From Dolomedes plantarius (Eukaryota > Arthropoda > Arachnida > Araneae > Dolomedidae), in contig OU015490.1 of assembly GCA_907164885.2 (NCBI GenBank), forward strand, positions 227,352,054 through 227,416,053: DNA of 64,000 bases, written 5' to 3'. Positions within the stretch are counted from its first letter, which is position 1. Each line of letters starts with the position of its first letter. The position numbers were made by a program, and so were the translations under genes. A model generated the notes under the pieces. The model had not been told where the DNA came from. It saw nothing but the letters and a program-made list of their open reading frames with translations, and did not search any database. Below, piece after piece: positions 1 through 11,210 of the stretch.

Positions 1-766
1 AATTTAAAAAAAGAATTAGTTTGAAACTCCCTAGTCCGTTTTAAAGATGTACGGATATCTTAAACAAAGCAAAAGTATGCATTTTATAACAGCATGAATA
101 GATAAAGAATAATTTGAATTAAATGCTATAATAAAATATATGAAAACTGAGTATATCACATTCAAAGTGAACAAGTTATACGTACGAATGAAATGTTCAT
201 TTTTTTATATCCTTTTCCAAAAATCCTTGGATGTATTTCAATAGTAATTGAATTCTACAATTTCAGTGTTTTAAAATTTACTGTGTCAAATGACTTGTAA
301 AAACAGAAAAAAATGTATATTACAAGACCAGAAATTGTATATGTATGCGTAACTTATGAAAATATATTTCTACTAAATGATGAGAAATGTGCTAGCATAC
401 CGAAAAACATACCTTTCTAAATTAGGATGTAGAAAATCTAGATATTATATCTCAAATTCAGGGGTTTGTAAACGGCAAATAAATACAATTCGAACAGAAA
501 TTGAACGTAAAGATTTTGTAAAATTTCTCCCATAGTTTTTATAGTGTAAACACAATTTAATTTATAAAAAGGCCTTTACTTGTATTTTAGTATAGGATTA
601 CGTTCCTCCATAAAGGTCCTCCGGAAAGGAAATTTTCAGACGCTAAAACCGCACGTCAGTACCTCGCGACATATAATTTTGGCAGCGTGCCAAATCTAGT
701 CTGTATCGCTTGGAAAAGCAGTAAAGAGTTAAACAGAAAAGTACTAAAATGCGTCAAAATTTTGAC

Positions 767-767
<1 letters not shown>
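1..767. other. AT-rich intergenic DNA, no gene seen
   Basis: I see no conserved coding segment, RNA gene or clear repeat terminus here. Bases 600-720 are slightly richer in GC than the surroundings, but I could not tie them to a family. Because a mariner-type transposase tail follows at 1105, this stretch could hold unrecognisable upstream parts of the same element; that is inference. Confidence 0.5.
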
Positions 768-1003
<236 letters not shown>

Positions 1004-1104
1004 ATTTTTTATATTTTATATTTATTATTTTACACCGTCGTCGCCGTACGGGTGACAGTGTTTTACTTTTAATCAAAAGGCCACCAAAATCCTCGTTCCT
1101 TAAG

Positions 1105-1307
1105 CTATGTGATTTATTTTATGGGGTTACGTCAAAGACACTGTTTATGCACAACCGGTGCCAAAAACACTGCAATAACTTAAAGATCGCATTTGTGCAG
1201 CATTAGGAACCATTGACAGTGTGATACTACAAAATGTGTGGAACAAGCTTGATTACAGATTAGATGTTTGGCGCGTAACAAAAGGATCACACATCGAACA
1301 TTTGTAA
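1105..1307 (+). pseudogene. C-terminal relic of a mariner-type (DUF4817-like) transposase
   Basis: A decayed piece of a Tc1/mariner-superfamily transposase. In one frame the sequence reads [17 protein letters not shown], then a stop where a residue is expected, then [14 protein letters not shown], and ends YRLDVWRVTKGSHIEHL before TAA at 1305-1307. The pattern LWGYVKD...YRLDVCR.T.G.HIEHL is the usual tail of transposases with a DUF4817 N-terminal domain (established family knowledge). The catalytic part is absent; a (TA)n tract occupies the upstream side. At least two in-frame stops are present, so it is inactive. Confidence 0.8.
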
Positions 1308-1383
1308 CTGAAAATAAAACTTACTATTTCTTTTTTTAAATTCTTCCTTCACCTATTGCAATATGTCTAATAGTTTCGTAAAA

Positions 1384-1403
1384 AATAATAAATAAATAAA
1401 TAA

Positions 1404-1485
<82 letters not shown>
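1384..1485. repeat. (AAAT)n then (TA)n microsatellite
   Basis: About six AAAT units run into about 75 bases of pure TA. It lies some 80 bases downstream of the mariner-type relic and may mark that element's decayed right border (inference). Confidence 0.9.
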
Positions 1486-1489
<4 letters not shown>

Positions 1490-2034
1490 TTACAAGAATG
1501 TCAAAGAATATGTTTTGAAAAAAAGGAGACTCTTCAGTAAAGTATACTTATTTTAAAATTTTTAAGTGCCAAAGAGCATTAGAGAAACAAAAATTTGGCG
1601 CAAAGAATTCTGCTTCAAACAATATAAAAAACTCAATATGCATACAAAATTTTGTCAATGTTTTGAAAAGAGTTATGAGATGTTGTTATGGGGATAAAGA
1701 AAATTCTAATACGCTTTTTACATATTTTTATGGTTGAAATTGAGCGATGTATCAAATTCATGGTTATGTGTTTTTGCTTTTGAGCACAAAAATATGTTTT
1801 ATCTCTAGATTACAAAATTCCTTGCAAATCTTGCCTTTTACTTTTATAGTTAAAGTGTATATGGAATAGAAAAAGGCCGATATATTGGCCCAAACTACAT
1901 TATTATACAAAGTTGAAAAAGTTAATTTGAATATATATTTTTTATGAAAAGTTAAATTACGATGTTTCCAATGGAAGTAGGGAAATACATAAAAATGTAC
2001 ATTAAAATTTCACAAAGGGTAAACAATTTATATG
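1486..2034. other. AT-rich intergenic DNA, nothing recognised
   Basis: No conserved peptide, terminal repeat or RNA gene was seen on either strand. Confidence 0.5.
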
Positions 2035-2224
2035 TAAGTAATGAAATAACGTTTGAGAATAGTTCCTCTGTATCTAGATAGGAGACGGTGTCATCTAATT
2101 ATGACTTGTTTAAAAAGTGCGTTGTCCAAGATATAAATACTTTCATATTCGTCAAAAATTTGAGAACGGTGCTTTCGAACTCCCCAAAATCGGAGATAAG
2201 AGTAAGAGTTAGAGAAAGAGAGAG

Positions 2225-2630
2225 AGAGAGAGAAATAGCTTCTAATGAATAAAACTTTACTGATGCATAAAATTAATCATTCCTATTGTCTTAATCATTC
2301 TCTATAACACTTGCCCGTCGTTCAGGTACCTTTTTAATTCCTGCTTTGAAGAATTCCTTTGCGTTTCACTCAAAATATTCATTTATTGAAGTTTCTTCAT
2401 CCTGTTTACTATGAAAAATTTTCCCATCAAAAAATGCTACAGTGGTCTAAACAGGTAATAAACTGAGGGTGCTATATATGATCTGTATCATGAATGAGGG
2501 AGTTTATGTGAATGTGTATTCCTTTTAATTAATTTGTGTTCTACTGACATACAATGCTTTCACCCCAATCCTACATTCTTGAATTAATACGTAATTTCCA
2601 ACATGTTATTATTTCATGAAGGAGTATAAA
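2225..2630 (-). pseudogene. mariner transposase C-terminal relic, copy 1
   Basis: Read on the minus strand, the sequence gives FFDGKIFHSKQDEETSINEY, FE, a stop, then AKEFFKAGIKKVPERRASVI. This matches the C-terminus of mariner transposases, where FLDGK.F...E....L.EYF is followed by F..GI..LP.RW..CI (established family pattern). The usual W after R is replaced. Upstream (higher coordinates) similarity fades and contains stops, so the catalytic core is not readable. It is a dead fragment within the tandem duplication. Confidence 0.75.
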
Positions 2631-3229
2631 AAATCTGCTATTTTTACTCAAACATTTCATTAGTTACATAAACAATTACATAACAATTTTTTACATAAAC
2701 ATTTTTATGTAACTAATGAAGTAATGTTTGCGAATAGTTTATCTGCATCTAGATAGGAAACGTTGCCATCTAATGACGATTTGTTTTGGAAACTGCGATC
2801 TCCAAGATATAAATACTTTCATATTGTCAAAAATTTGAGAATGGCGCGTTCGAACTCCACAGAATCCTACTTCTTTGGAGAAAAAGGGCGAAATATTTTT
2901 TTAGCTTATTTGATATGTTACGTGTACGGTGCTGGACATACGTACATACATACATACATATCATCTTTCTATCACTTTCTATCTCATCTGGTAAAACCTT
3001 TCCGACGCCTTGGCGAGATGCTTCGCCTTTCCATATACTAATCTTCTCCGCCAATTCTGGCCACCTCTCTTTGACCTAATTATATTTTCGTACGCTACGA
3101 TTTAGACGCTTGGCTGACTTGAAGTGAATAAGATGTGTGGCTGCTTTCGTAAAATATATCCGGCCATGATGTAGGTTTTTCTTCAAGCGATGACCATTCG
3201 GGACATCAGATATATATAAAGAGAGAGAG

Positions 3230-3665
3230 ATAGAGGCAACTTCTAATTAAAAAATAAAAAAAACTTTAATGATGCATAAAATTAATCATTTTTATAGTCT
3301 TCATCATTTTCTGTAACATTTGCCCATCTTTCGGGTACCTTTTTAATTCCTGCTCTGAAGATTTCCTTTTGGTTTCACTAAAATATTCAGTTATTGCAAT
3401 TTATACATCCTATTTACTATGAAAATGTTTGCCTAAAAATATTCTGTAGTGGTCTAAAGAGGTAATAAAAAGAGGGTGCTATGTCTGGACTGTATGGTGG
3501 ATGAAGTAGTTTACGTGTATGCATATAAATTTTCATTAAATTGTGTTCTACTGGCATACAATGCTTTCACTTCAAGCCCACATTTTTTAACTAATACTTC
3601 ATTTCCACTATATTATTATTCTATGAAGATGAATTCAAAAAACTGCTATATTTACTCAAACGAAA
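3230..3665 (-). pseudogene. mariner transposase C-terminal relic, copy 2
   Basis: This is the duplicate of the relic at 2225-2630. On the minus strand the segment around 3300-3350 again encodes an IKKVPER-like stretch, preceded by a degraded block that matches the FLDGK...EYF region of mariner transposases. It has its own indels relative to copy 1, so the two copies have diverged for some time. Neither could be functional. Confidence 0.65.
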
Positions 3666-3690
3666 AATAAATTGAGTGAATGATATTCGT

Positions 3691-4340
3691 TACCTAGTAG
3701 TGTAATAAAGCAACAATTATTCAACGCAAAAATATCATTTCGACCATTAAATAATTCCTAAAATTGTTGTTCATAATTTTCTTTTAGTACAACTCCGTCT
3801 GACATTTAAGGTGATATAAATACATATAAAATCATATTAAAACTTTTAATACCTTAAAGGTTGGACTACTTTAGTTTTAATCCCTTATAACAACATTTTG
3901 CATGTGCATAATCTAGTTGAACCGGCTTCCATAATCTTTTCTTCTTCAACTTTAACTTTTCTATTTATATACTGCTTTAATAATAGTTTATCTATGACTA
4001 TGAGGAAGAGTTTTTCTGTGAAATCTAAAGTAAATTCAAGCTTTCCCAGTGAAACTAATAAACGGATTAAGACTACAATGCGTAGTAAGTAGACACAGTT
4101 TTCTAGTGATTAGAATACACTTCCAGTAATCTTCCTTCGTCTAAGATTTATTTAATTTATTTAATTAGTTTATACTAGGCATGCGTGCAACTCATAAACA
4201 CCTTCCAAAATATTATAATACATTTTAAATGCCCATTATTAAGGGGTGCAAAACTTTTGGTACTTGTATGAAACTCTTCAAGAAGTTTTGTAAAGAATTT
4301 GGCATTTTCATTCTATAGAAATACAGCATGTCATAAATTT
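3691..4340. other. AT-rich intergenic DNA
   Basis: No gene or repeat terminus was recognised. A 64-codon open frame at 3898-4092 is serine-rich and has no recognisable motif; I do not regard it as a gene. Confidence 0.5.
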
Positions 4341-4349
4341 TTAAGCTGA

Positions 4350-4757
4350 ATACAAAGTAATGACGCGTAGTAATGGTAGCCTAGTAATGACGCGTTGGCT
4401 TTTGGCACCTAGTTTGCTCGTTCCGAATCCAGACAAATGTCATTTAAGTACCTCCATCTATAAACTGGATATAGCCAGGTTAAATGCGTATACCGGAAAG
4501 TTCCTCTATGAGGTCACAGAGAGTGGGGGAGGATACGATCACCCAAGAGTTCGCTTTCAGACACGCTCGGTCAAAACTGAGGTGACACCTAGCTAAGACG
4601 AACTCCGACCCTTGTGGTGCTTTGCAAACCGGAGCCGCATTCCCCAGACCGCAATGTCTATCCCCTGGCTAGAACAGTATATGTTTCCTATCCCCCCCCC
4701 CCCCCTCCATGGCCGGAACACTTCCGACCAGGGTTCATTAGGAACAACAACAACAAT
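4350..4757 (+). repeat. Probable tRNA-derived SINE with AAC tail
   Basis: This block is markedly richer in GC than its surroundings. It contains a B-box-like CGTTCCGAATCC at about 4417-4428, preceded about 45 bases upstream by an A-box-like TAGCCTAGTAATG. The body ends, after a long C run at 4692-4706, with CATTAGGAACAACAACAACA. A PolIII-promoter-like head, anonymous body and simple-sequence tail is the usual SINE architecture. A 78-codon frame inside it has no known motif and is probably incidental. No target-site duplication could be fixed, and the boundaries are approximate. Confidence 0.5.
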
Positions 4758-5153
4758 CATATATAACAAAATATATCTCTGAAATACAATTATGAAAAAA
4801 AATTGGGAGTCATTTACACTAATGTGTATAGTAATTCCTTGTAGTCAACCTTGAGCAAAATTATCAAGCATAATTGAAAACAGGTGAAAGAAAAAAATGT
4901 CTGTAACAAGAACTCTTTTATCTATACTAAAGGCCATTTAAACTTAGCAGATCTTAGTAGAAAATCCTTACCATTTATAACAAAAATTATAACTGAATAG
5001 CTTCCACAAATTTAACTTTGGATGTCCTTTAAATATCCTTAAAGCAATTTAATATAAATTCTTAACTTAAAAAAATAATAAATAATTGTTCACGGTCCGA
5101 GATTCTTCCAATCGTGAAAGCCGAAAGAAAAATGCATAATTTAGCGTAAAATA
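4758..5153. other. AT-rich intergenic DNA
   Basis: Nothing recognisable lies between the SINE-like block and the left terminal repeat of the Tc1 element. Confidence 0.5.
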
Positions 5154-5385
5154 CACTGCTGGCCACTGTAAATGCAACACTCTGAAGGAAACATGCAAAA
5201 AACATGAAATTTACAACATGCATTAGCGGAGGTGAGATATGCAAATGATTAGACTTTCAGCGCAGACGCACATCACGCGCGCCTGTGGCGCCACTTCAAA
5301 GCGCTATTTAAGGCTTGGAGATTTCGACGATTTCAAGTTCGGCAATTGTGTTTTTCTTGTGGTTTTTTCAAAAAAACGATTAATT

Positions 5386-5613
5386 ATGCCTCGTCGAAAA
5401 CAGCGATCATCTTTTGATCAAGTATCCGAGTTCGACAGAGGAAGGATAGTGGCCTACCGAGATTGTGGATTATCTTTCAGGGAAATCGGTAGTCGTGTTG
5501 GACGAAACCAAACAACTGTAATGCGGATATGTGATCGTTGGATGCAGGAGGGTTCGACGGACCGGCGTGTTCGATCGCATCCACCTCAGCGCACCACTTC
5601 ACGTGATGACAGG
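5386..5613 (+). CDS. Tc1-like transposase, N-terminal part (split gene)
   Basis: First 76 codons of a cut-and-paste transposase that would bind the element's terminal repeats in the nucleus. The ATG opens MPRRKQRSSFDQVSEFDRGR. A helix-turn-helix region (FREIGSRVGRNQTTVMRICDRW) spans roughly residues 34-55. There is an open frame upstream of the ATG, but comparison with copy 2 and the family supports this start. The frame is cut exactly between codons by an insertion, and the reading frame resumes at 7362. No stop or frameshift is present in this half. Confidence 0.88.
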
Positions 5614-7357
5614 TGTTGTGATGATAATTAATAGTTTTGGAAGTGATTAAAGTTAGTATTAATATCGGGTATTCAGATAAATAAATTAGTAAAGTAAATT
5701 AGTAAAGTAAGTAAATTTTAGTAACGATTGTGCTTTGTTTTAATCAATTTATTAAGCCTCTGCTAAATATATGTAAGGGTTATACTTGTGGTGATCAGAT
5801 ATTAATTGATTTGATTAATGTCATCGCATTTGGAGAAGGTGCGCAAGTTTCTCTAAATGTTTTGACATTGAGAAGAATTAAGTTTGAAATAGATCATCAC
5901 AGGTTATACCTTATTGTTAATATTGATAAATTAATAAGCCTTATTTTGAAATAATTGTGAAGTGGCTGGTACGCTGGTGAATTTTTGGGTTTTTTATTAA
6001 ATGAATGAATACAAAATTATAGTGTGTCTTTTCTTTTAAAGTTAAATCCTTCCTTTTGAGAACCCCTTTTTGTCAGTTGATCGTAAACTGAGACATCCGA
6101 TAACGACTGGTCACGGACACCCTCCCCTTCGGGACGTTTGGAATGTTGATGAGCCAAGCAGATACGAAGGCGCTCCCTACGCGGTTGAATACAGTGATTC
6201 GTAGAGGCCCTGTAAGTTTTCAAGGAGGAAATAATGTCACCAACAATTATGTGAAATAAGAAAATGAAAAAATCAACAATGAGTCGGAGAGGAGATTCCT
6301 TCGGCTAATTCCGAATTTCAGCGTTTTCCTCGTCCGGGATTGACGGAGCGGATGGGACCTTCTTACTTTCCGCGGAATACAAAGTGAAAAAAGGAGCGTC
6401 AACTCGGGGGCGGAGGGTGCAAGTGGACACAGAGAGGGGGAGGCCGGCCAAGAGGCTGGGAGCGGACCCGCAACCCACGATGGAGAGAGAGGTCTTGATT
6501 TTTTTTTTTGGCGGCCGGCACGCTATAGAAATGGCGCTGGCCTGGGGTGCCCCTCATGATTTTTTAAAATAATAGTTTTTTTTTTTGTGCTGCAGCATTT
6601 TAATTGGGTAATATAGTTTTCATTTCCTTTTTTTGGGTTTACTGAATTTTTCTATAGTTTTACTTTTGTTTTTTTCTCATCACTTTTTCATTTAGATGTT
6701 TTTTTTGATTCGCCAGCCACTTCACTTATTTGCATTGTTTTATTGATAATTATTTGTATTATGGAGAGTAGAACTCATTTAAACGAAATTGTATTTATTC
6801 AATTGAATTTGGTTGTCAGAATAATGTTAAGAAGATCTGGAGTTAATGAGTTTGTTTGTTATAATGTCAGGGAAATTCTTAAATAAATTGTTATGTTAGT
6901 TTGTAAAGTGGTGTCATGTCGGTCCTTGCCTTTTTAGTAAATTTTCTGATTTTCAGCTTTAGGTTTTATTTTTTATTTCAGCAGAATTGAAGTTTTTTCT
7001 TTTAGGTGAAATAATTTTATTTTCTAGGTGCTCTCCAAGGTTAAGTAATTTTATTAGATTTAATTTCATTTTTCTTTTGGCTCATTATTCACCACAGTGA
7101 AGCATTCAGTTCGAACCAGTGTTAATTATAATTATTAATTGTTTGTGGGTTATTGCATTTAAAAATAACACAACGCAACTTACCATCTATCTTAAAATGT
7201 ACTAACCACTAACGGCCAAATGGCAACTCTTGAAGTAAATTGATTTTGAAGATTAGTAAGAGTAATTCCTACCTTCATTAATTAATTTATTAATTAGCAA
7301 TATAAAATAATAAACTTTAAAATAAACCCCATGTCTACACCATTTTTCGTTGCCACA
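5614..7357. mobile_element. 1.74 kb insertion in the Tc1 transposase, solo-LTR-like
   Basis: The insertion begins TGTTGTGATG and ends TTGCCACA, with CAGG on both sides (5610-5613 and 7358-7361); the uninterrupted copy 2 has CAGG only once. Ends TGT...ACA plus a 4-base duplication fit an LTR retrotransposon product, most simply a solo LTR. An AATAAA motif lies shortly before the right end. There is no recognisable gag, pol or transposase. It contains a second unit (5957-6725), so it may itself be a composite. The LTR identity is inference; the insertion and duplication are seen directly. Confidence 0.7.
5957..6725 (-). repeat. Nested LTR-like unit with 13-bp inverted ends
   Basis: The unit is bounded by a perfect 13-base inverted repeat, GTGAAGTGGCTGG at 5957-5969 and CCAGCCACTTCAC at 6713-6725. 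Its middle (6080-6500) is far richer in GC than the surrounding DNA. Read on the minus strand it starts TGAAGTGGCTGG, has AATAAA near the end, and finishes CCAGCCACTTCA, which resembles a solo LTR. No target duplication is obvious. A 68-codon minus-strand frame at 6017-6223 has no known motif. Confidence 0.5.
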
Positions 7358-7361
7358 CAGG

Positions 7362-8174
7362 CAAATTGTGCGCATGGCAGTGGCGGATCGCTCAGTCACA
7401 TCACGAACCATAGCACAGCACATGCAGTCTGTAACGCATCATCCAGTGTATGCGCGTACCATTCGACGCCGTTTACAGCAGAGTGGTCTGTCCGCAAGAC
7501 GTCCATTGCTTTGTCTACCCTTGACGCAGAACCACAGACGTCTCCGCCGCCAATGGTGCGATGACAGAAGGATGTGGACGGCAGAATGGAATAAAATTGT
7601 CTTTACTGACGAGTCACGCTTCTGTCTGCAACACCAAGATGGTCGCATTCGAGTCTGGAGACACCGTGAAGTGAGGATGCTGAACAGCTGCGTTATGCAC
7701 CGCCACACTGGTCCTGCACCGGGTATTATGTCATGGGGCGGTATTGGATATCACTCTCGCACACCTCTAGTACGCACTGCCGGTACTTTAAACAGCCAGA
7801 GCTACATCTCCGAGGTGTTGGAGCCATTTGTCCTTCCTTACCTTCAGGGCTTGCCCACAGCCATATTTCAACAGGATAATGCGCGACCACACGTGGCACG
7901 CATTGTCCAACGATTCTTCGTTAATCGCCAGATTGAATTCCTTCCCTGGCCGCCTCGCTCTCCGGATCTTTCGCTGATAGAAAACATGTGGTCCATGGTT
8001 GCTCTACGATTGACCCAGATTCCATCCCCAGTTGCCACAGCAGATCAACTTTGGCAACGTGTGGAAGCTGCTTGGTCTACTGTACCCCAAGAACTCATCC
8101 AAAGTCTCTTTGAAGCAATGCCGAGGCGTGTGGCAGCGGTGATCTCCAACAATGGCGGCTACTCTGGCTACTGA
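7362..8174 (+). CDS. Tc1-like transposase, catalytic part (split gene)
   Basis: Remaining 270 codons of the transposase begun at 5386. It carries the DD34E triad: VFTDESRF (first D), QQDNARPHVA (second D) and SPDLSLIENMW (E), with 34 residues between the second D and the E. The usual PIEN is LIEN here, leaving the E intact. It ends NNGGYSGY at TGA 8172-8174. The two halves total 346 codons, the usual Tc1 length, with no premature stop, so only the insertion breaks the gene. Whether splicing could bridge the insertion cannot be judged from sequence. Confidence 0.9.
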   Translation, partial: QIVRMAVADRSVTSRTIAQHMQSVTHHPVYARTIRRRLQQSGLSARRPLLCLPLTQNHRRLRRQWCDDRRMWTAEWNKIVFTDESRFCLQHQDGRIRVWRHREVRMLNSCVMHRHTGPAPGIMSWGGIGYHSRTPLVRTAGTLNSQSYISEVLEPFVLPYLQGLPTAIFQQDNARPHVARIVQRFFVNRQIEFLPWPPRSPDLSLIENMWSMVALRLTQIPSPVATADQLWQRVEAAWSTVPQELIQSLFEAMPRRVAAVISNNGGYSGY

Positions 8175-8312
8175 TTTTGGCAGGAACCACACTTCACAGA
8201 AGTCTATAAATTTAATCATTTGATACGTGGTGAACATGTTATCTACAAAATAAATTTTGTTGTGATATCTCTTGTCTTTCTTGGTGTTGCAATTTGGGTG
8301 GCCAGCAGTGTA

Positions 8313-10186
8313 TTAAATACAAAAGGGTATTTTGTAAAAATGACTTATGCTATCTTTGAGATTGTGTAATAACTCATTATAAACAGAAGAACTGCAGATG
8401 ATCTCGATACTAGTTTTAGAAATCCTTTTGGAAATACTGTCACTAAATACCATTTTATCTTTGCTCAGGGACTGCAGTCAAGTTTCTTACTTACTTCGGA
8501 ATGATTTTATCTTTCAAGAAATTTTATATTCCCATGAAAGAGGTCGTGATTGGAATATTTCTATGTCTGGTAGAATTGTCCTTGAGATAAATAAAAAATC
8601 AGCATATGAGAATTTAGATGAGGAACATTTTCAGATTCAAAAGTAGCTTTTACTTTGACGCACACTTGAAGTGGCGAATTGAATAATTTTGATAAAATTA
8701 TGTTTGTACTAAAATTGAATGCTTCTTGATTAGTTATGTGTGTTCTGGTAGAATTTAACAAGTGTCTATACCATATAAATCTTTACAACTACAGATCAAT
8801 AAATGCTGAATTTTTTCACTTCAACCGATACGCATTTTCGTTTATACATTTTATAGAACCCTATACGTACATGCTTTGCTTTAAAACAGCGTATTTCAAA
8901 TGAAGTCCAGTCAAAATAGAATATGTAGATGTTGTTTACGAATGCGGCACACTTGTCAATGCAGAGTCTCCCTTTTTCCTCGAGTAATATTGTTTGCTTT
9001 CAATGGGGCCGCCGTGTCTGTGAATCAACACTACCACTTGGTACCACCATAATCTTGACCAAGCACCCTCAGGTACGACATCTGAAGGATTCGTACATTC
9101 CCCCTCCCGGTGACCTCGAGGAAACACTTCCAGTCTATGTATTGTACATGTCCATATCTGACCTAGACACGAAGGTATTTAATAACGCTCGTCTGGATTC
9201 GACTTGAGCACTCTCCGTCCGGAACTCAACGTGCTACTACTAGGATATATCGGTCCTAGAATGCGTAGATAAATATCAACGTTTGATATAAAAGAAAACC
9301 ATCTTAACTGGAATATTTGAAAACCAAAACATAAAATAGTAAAGGTGAAGAAATAGCTCTAGAATAAACACCAATTAATATAATGCACATTTTGCTTTCA
9401 TCTTAATAATTTAAACTTCTGTAATTCTCCGGCGTTTTAACTATGTCTACATCTATAATTTCGTACGCAAGAGATCTTAAGTAATGAAGACCTTTTAGCC
9501 TACTTCATGCAGTATCATATTACACTACTCACTCTAACTGTGATATTAAAACATTACAGTCTGTATTTTGAGTGTGTGAAGGATAATTTTCGATTTTCTG
9601 GCACACGTGCTATTTTTCTATTGCTCCATATAAAGTAATATCATTTAGTGTTATTTAAACACAATCACAAAATATTAAGAATTCCATGCCTTTAATCTCT
9701 GTCTATATTAGAAGAAAGTCTAGTTCTTTAGTGATATGTCTGTGCTTTCAAGCAAATTTTTTTAAATGTATTTAAAACTACTACATGATTTGGTTCGTAA
9801 ATATGTTTGCCTTCATATTTATAATATGAAGGTAAATATAACTTTGGTGTAAATAATGAAAACATTAATAGCACTATAAGGAATTTTAAAATAAAGATAA
9901 ATATTACTTGTGCTTAATTCGGGAATATCAGAAGGAAAACAGAGAGAAAAAACATATTCTGGTTTTCGTAAAGCAATTGTATAGCATTATTTTAAGCTTC
10001 TAGAGAGTTTTTGAAATCGACCAAACTAGACAATGGATAACGTCTTCTAAAGATTTCCAAATGCATAACGTTAATATTATATAATATTTGAATATTCTTG
10101 AATATTACGGAACAGTATTTAATTTTAAAATTTCCAAATTAAAATAGGCCGAATGCTGTATCGCACTAAAATTATGAAATAAATTG
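8313..10186. other. Intergenic DNA with unassigned frames and a GC-richer patch
   Basis: No known gene. An 82-codon frame at 8398-8646 is open and not simple sequence, but shows no motif I recognise. A block at about 8985-9270 is richer in GC than its surroundings and could be a SINE or another repeat fragment, without a tail or terminal repeat that would prove it. The rest (9270-10186) is AT-rich with nothing recognised. Confidence 0.45.
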
Positions 10187-10713
10187 TTAACACTTTCGCT
10201 GCCACTGACACGCTAGCGCGTCAGCATGGCGCTACCTCGTATGCCAGCGACGCTCTGGGACAACGGTCGACTAAGATAAGTTATATGCTTTATTTTTAGT
10301 GCGGTCTTAGAGGTTGAACCAAGAGGTTTTTGAGGCATGTTAGTGAAGCATTATTTTTATATTTTACGTGCATGGTTTTCAAATTTCGTGTTTCAATTGT
10401 TTTTTATGTACGTTTTTAAAAATGGCGGACAGTACAAGTGTGTCAGGACTTTCACAGCCCAAGAAAAGGAAAGTAAATAAGAAATTGACTGAAACCGAAA
10501 TATTAGAATTATTAGAAAAGAGTGAAATTTCTGATTATGACAGCACAGACGATGAAGATTATGGTTGGGCTCTACAAGCGAATCGGAAGGAGATAGTGAT
10601 GTTGCGGTGGACACCATAGAAGCATCGGCTTCTGAGGATGAATATATCAATTTTACTGGCAGTGAACGTGTTAATTTTCTTGAGAATATAAGTATGACGA
10701 TTTACTGGGTATA
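10187..10713 (+). pseudogene. piggyBac-like 5' fragment with acidic transposase N-terminus
   Basis: A TTAA at 10187-10190 is followed by CACTTTCGCTGCCACTGACA, a plausible piggyBac-type left end. An ATG at 10422 opens MADSTSVSGLSQPKKRKVNK and then an acidic stretch ending DYDSTDDEDYG; after a frame change near 10565 the acidic sequence continues with SESEGDSDV and SASEDEY. A short basic patch followed by acidic residues is typical of piggyBac-family transposase N-termini. The catalytic DDE region and a matching right end are absent, so this would be a 5' remnant. The family assignment is tentative. Confidence 0.5.
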
Positions 10714-10877
10714 AAATGAAGCAGTGTATGGTAAGTGGATATTCTTCTATTAACTAAAGTATCACCGTGCTCAATTTAACAGTTTCCATGTGGTTCAAAG
10801 ATTGTAGTAATCTATCTAAGTCAATATAATACACAATAAATATATAAGTAAGGAATCAGATAATGATCAAAATTGTT

Positions 10878-10881
<4 letters not shown>

Positions 10882-10969
<88 letters not shown>
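10882..10969. repeat. (TA)n microsatellite
   Basis: About 88 bases of uninterrupted TA, located between the piggyBac-like fragment and the Tc1 relic. Confidence 0.95.
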
Positions 10970-10971
<2 letters not shown>

Positions 10972-11210
10972 AAATGTGTGTGTGTAATTGTATAAAAGTA
11001 AGATAAATACTGAATATAAAGAAGTCAGAATGAAATAGCAAGACCGCACGGAGCTGTCCGGAAAGCAAGCGTACCGGACGCCAGCGGATTTGCATAAAGT
11101 CCGACATTCAGTCGGATTTTATACAATTCAGTGGTCGAACGTCACCTGGTAAGGTTAAATACGATACGCGAAGTGGTATGTTCATTAATTCTGTGTGAAA
11201 TTTTGACAAT

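Larger units (their letters stand above)
2035..3690. repeat. Diverged tandem duplication carrying mariner relics
   Basis: Two diverged copies of one unit lie head to tail: about 2035-2700 and about 2710-3690. Both start with a segment that includes the shared string CCAAGATATAAATACTTTCA (2128 and 2802) and both continue with a segment containing TACCTTTTTAATTCCTGCT (about 2327 and 3338). The second copy carries about 340 extra bases (about 2870-3210) including a GA-rich patch. Near the join, 2650-2712 is a short palindrome built on ATTAGTTACATAAA and TTTATGTAACTAAT. The unit appears to be the 3' part of a mariner element plus downstream DNA. Confidence 0.75.
5154..8310 (+). mobile_element. 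Tc1-like transposon, family A copy 1, interrupted
   Basis: The element starts CACTGCTGGCCACTGTAAAT and ends with the imperfect inverse GGGTGGCCAGCAGTG, with TA on both sides (5152-5153 and 8311-8312), the target duplication expected for Tc1/mariner. Without the insertion at 5614-7357 and one CAGG repeat, its length is 1409 bases, one base longer than copy 2 at 57817-59224. It encodes one DD34E transposase. Confidence 0.93.
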
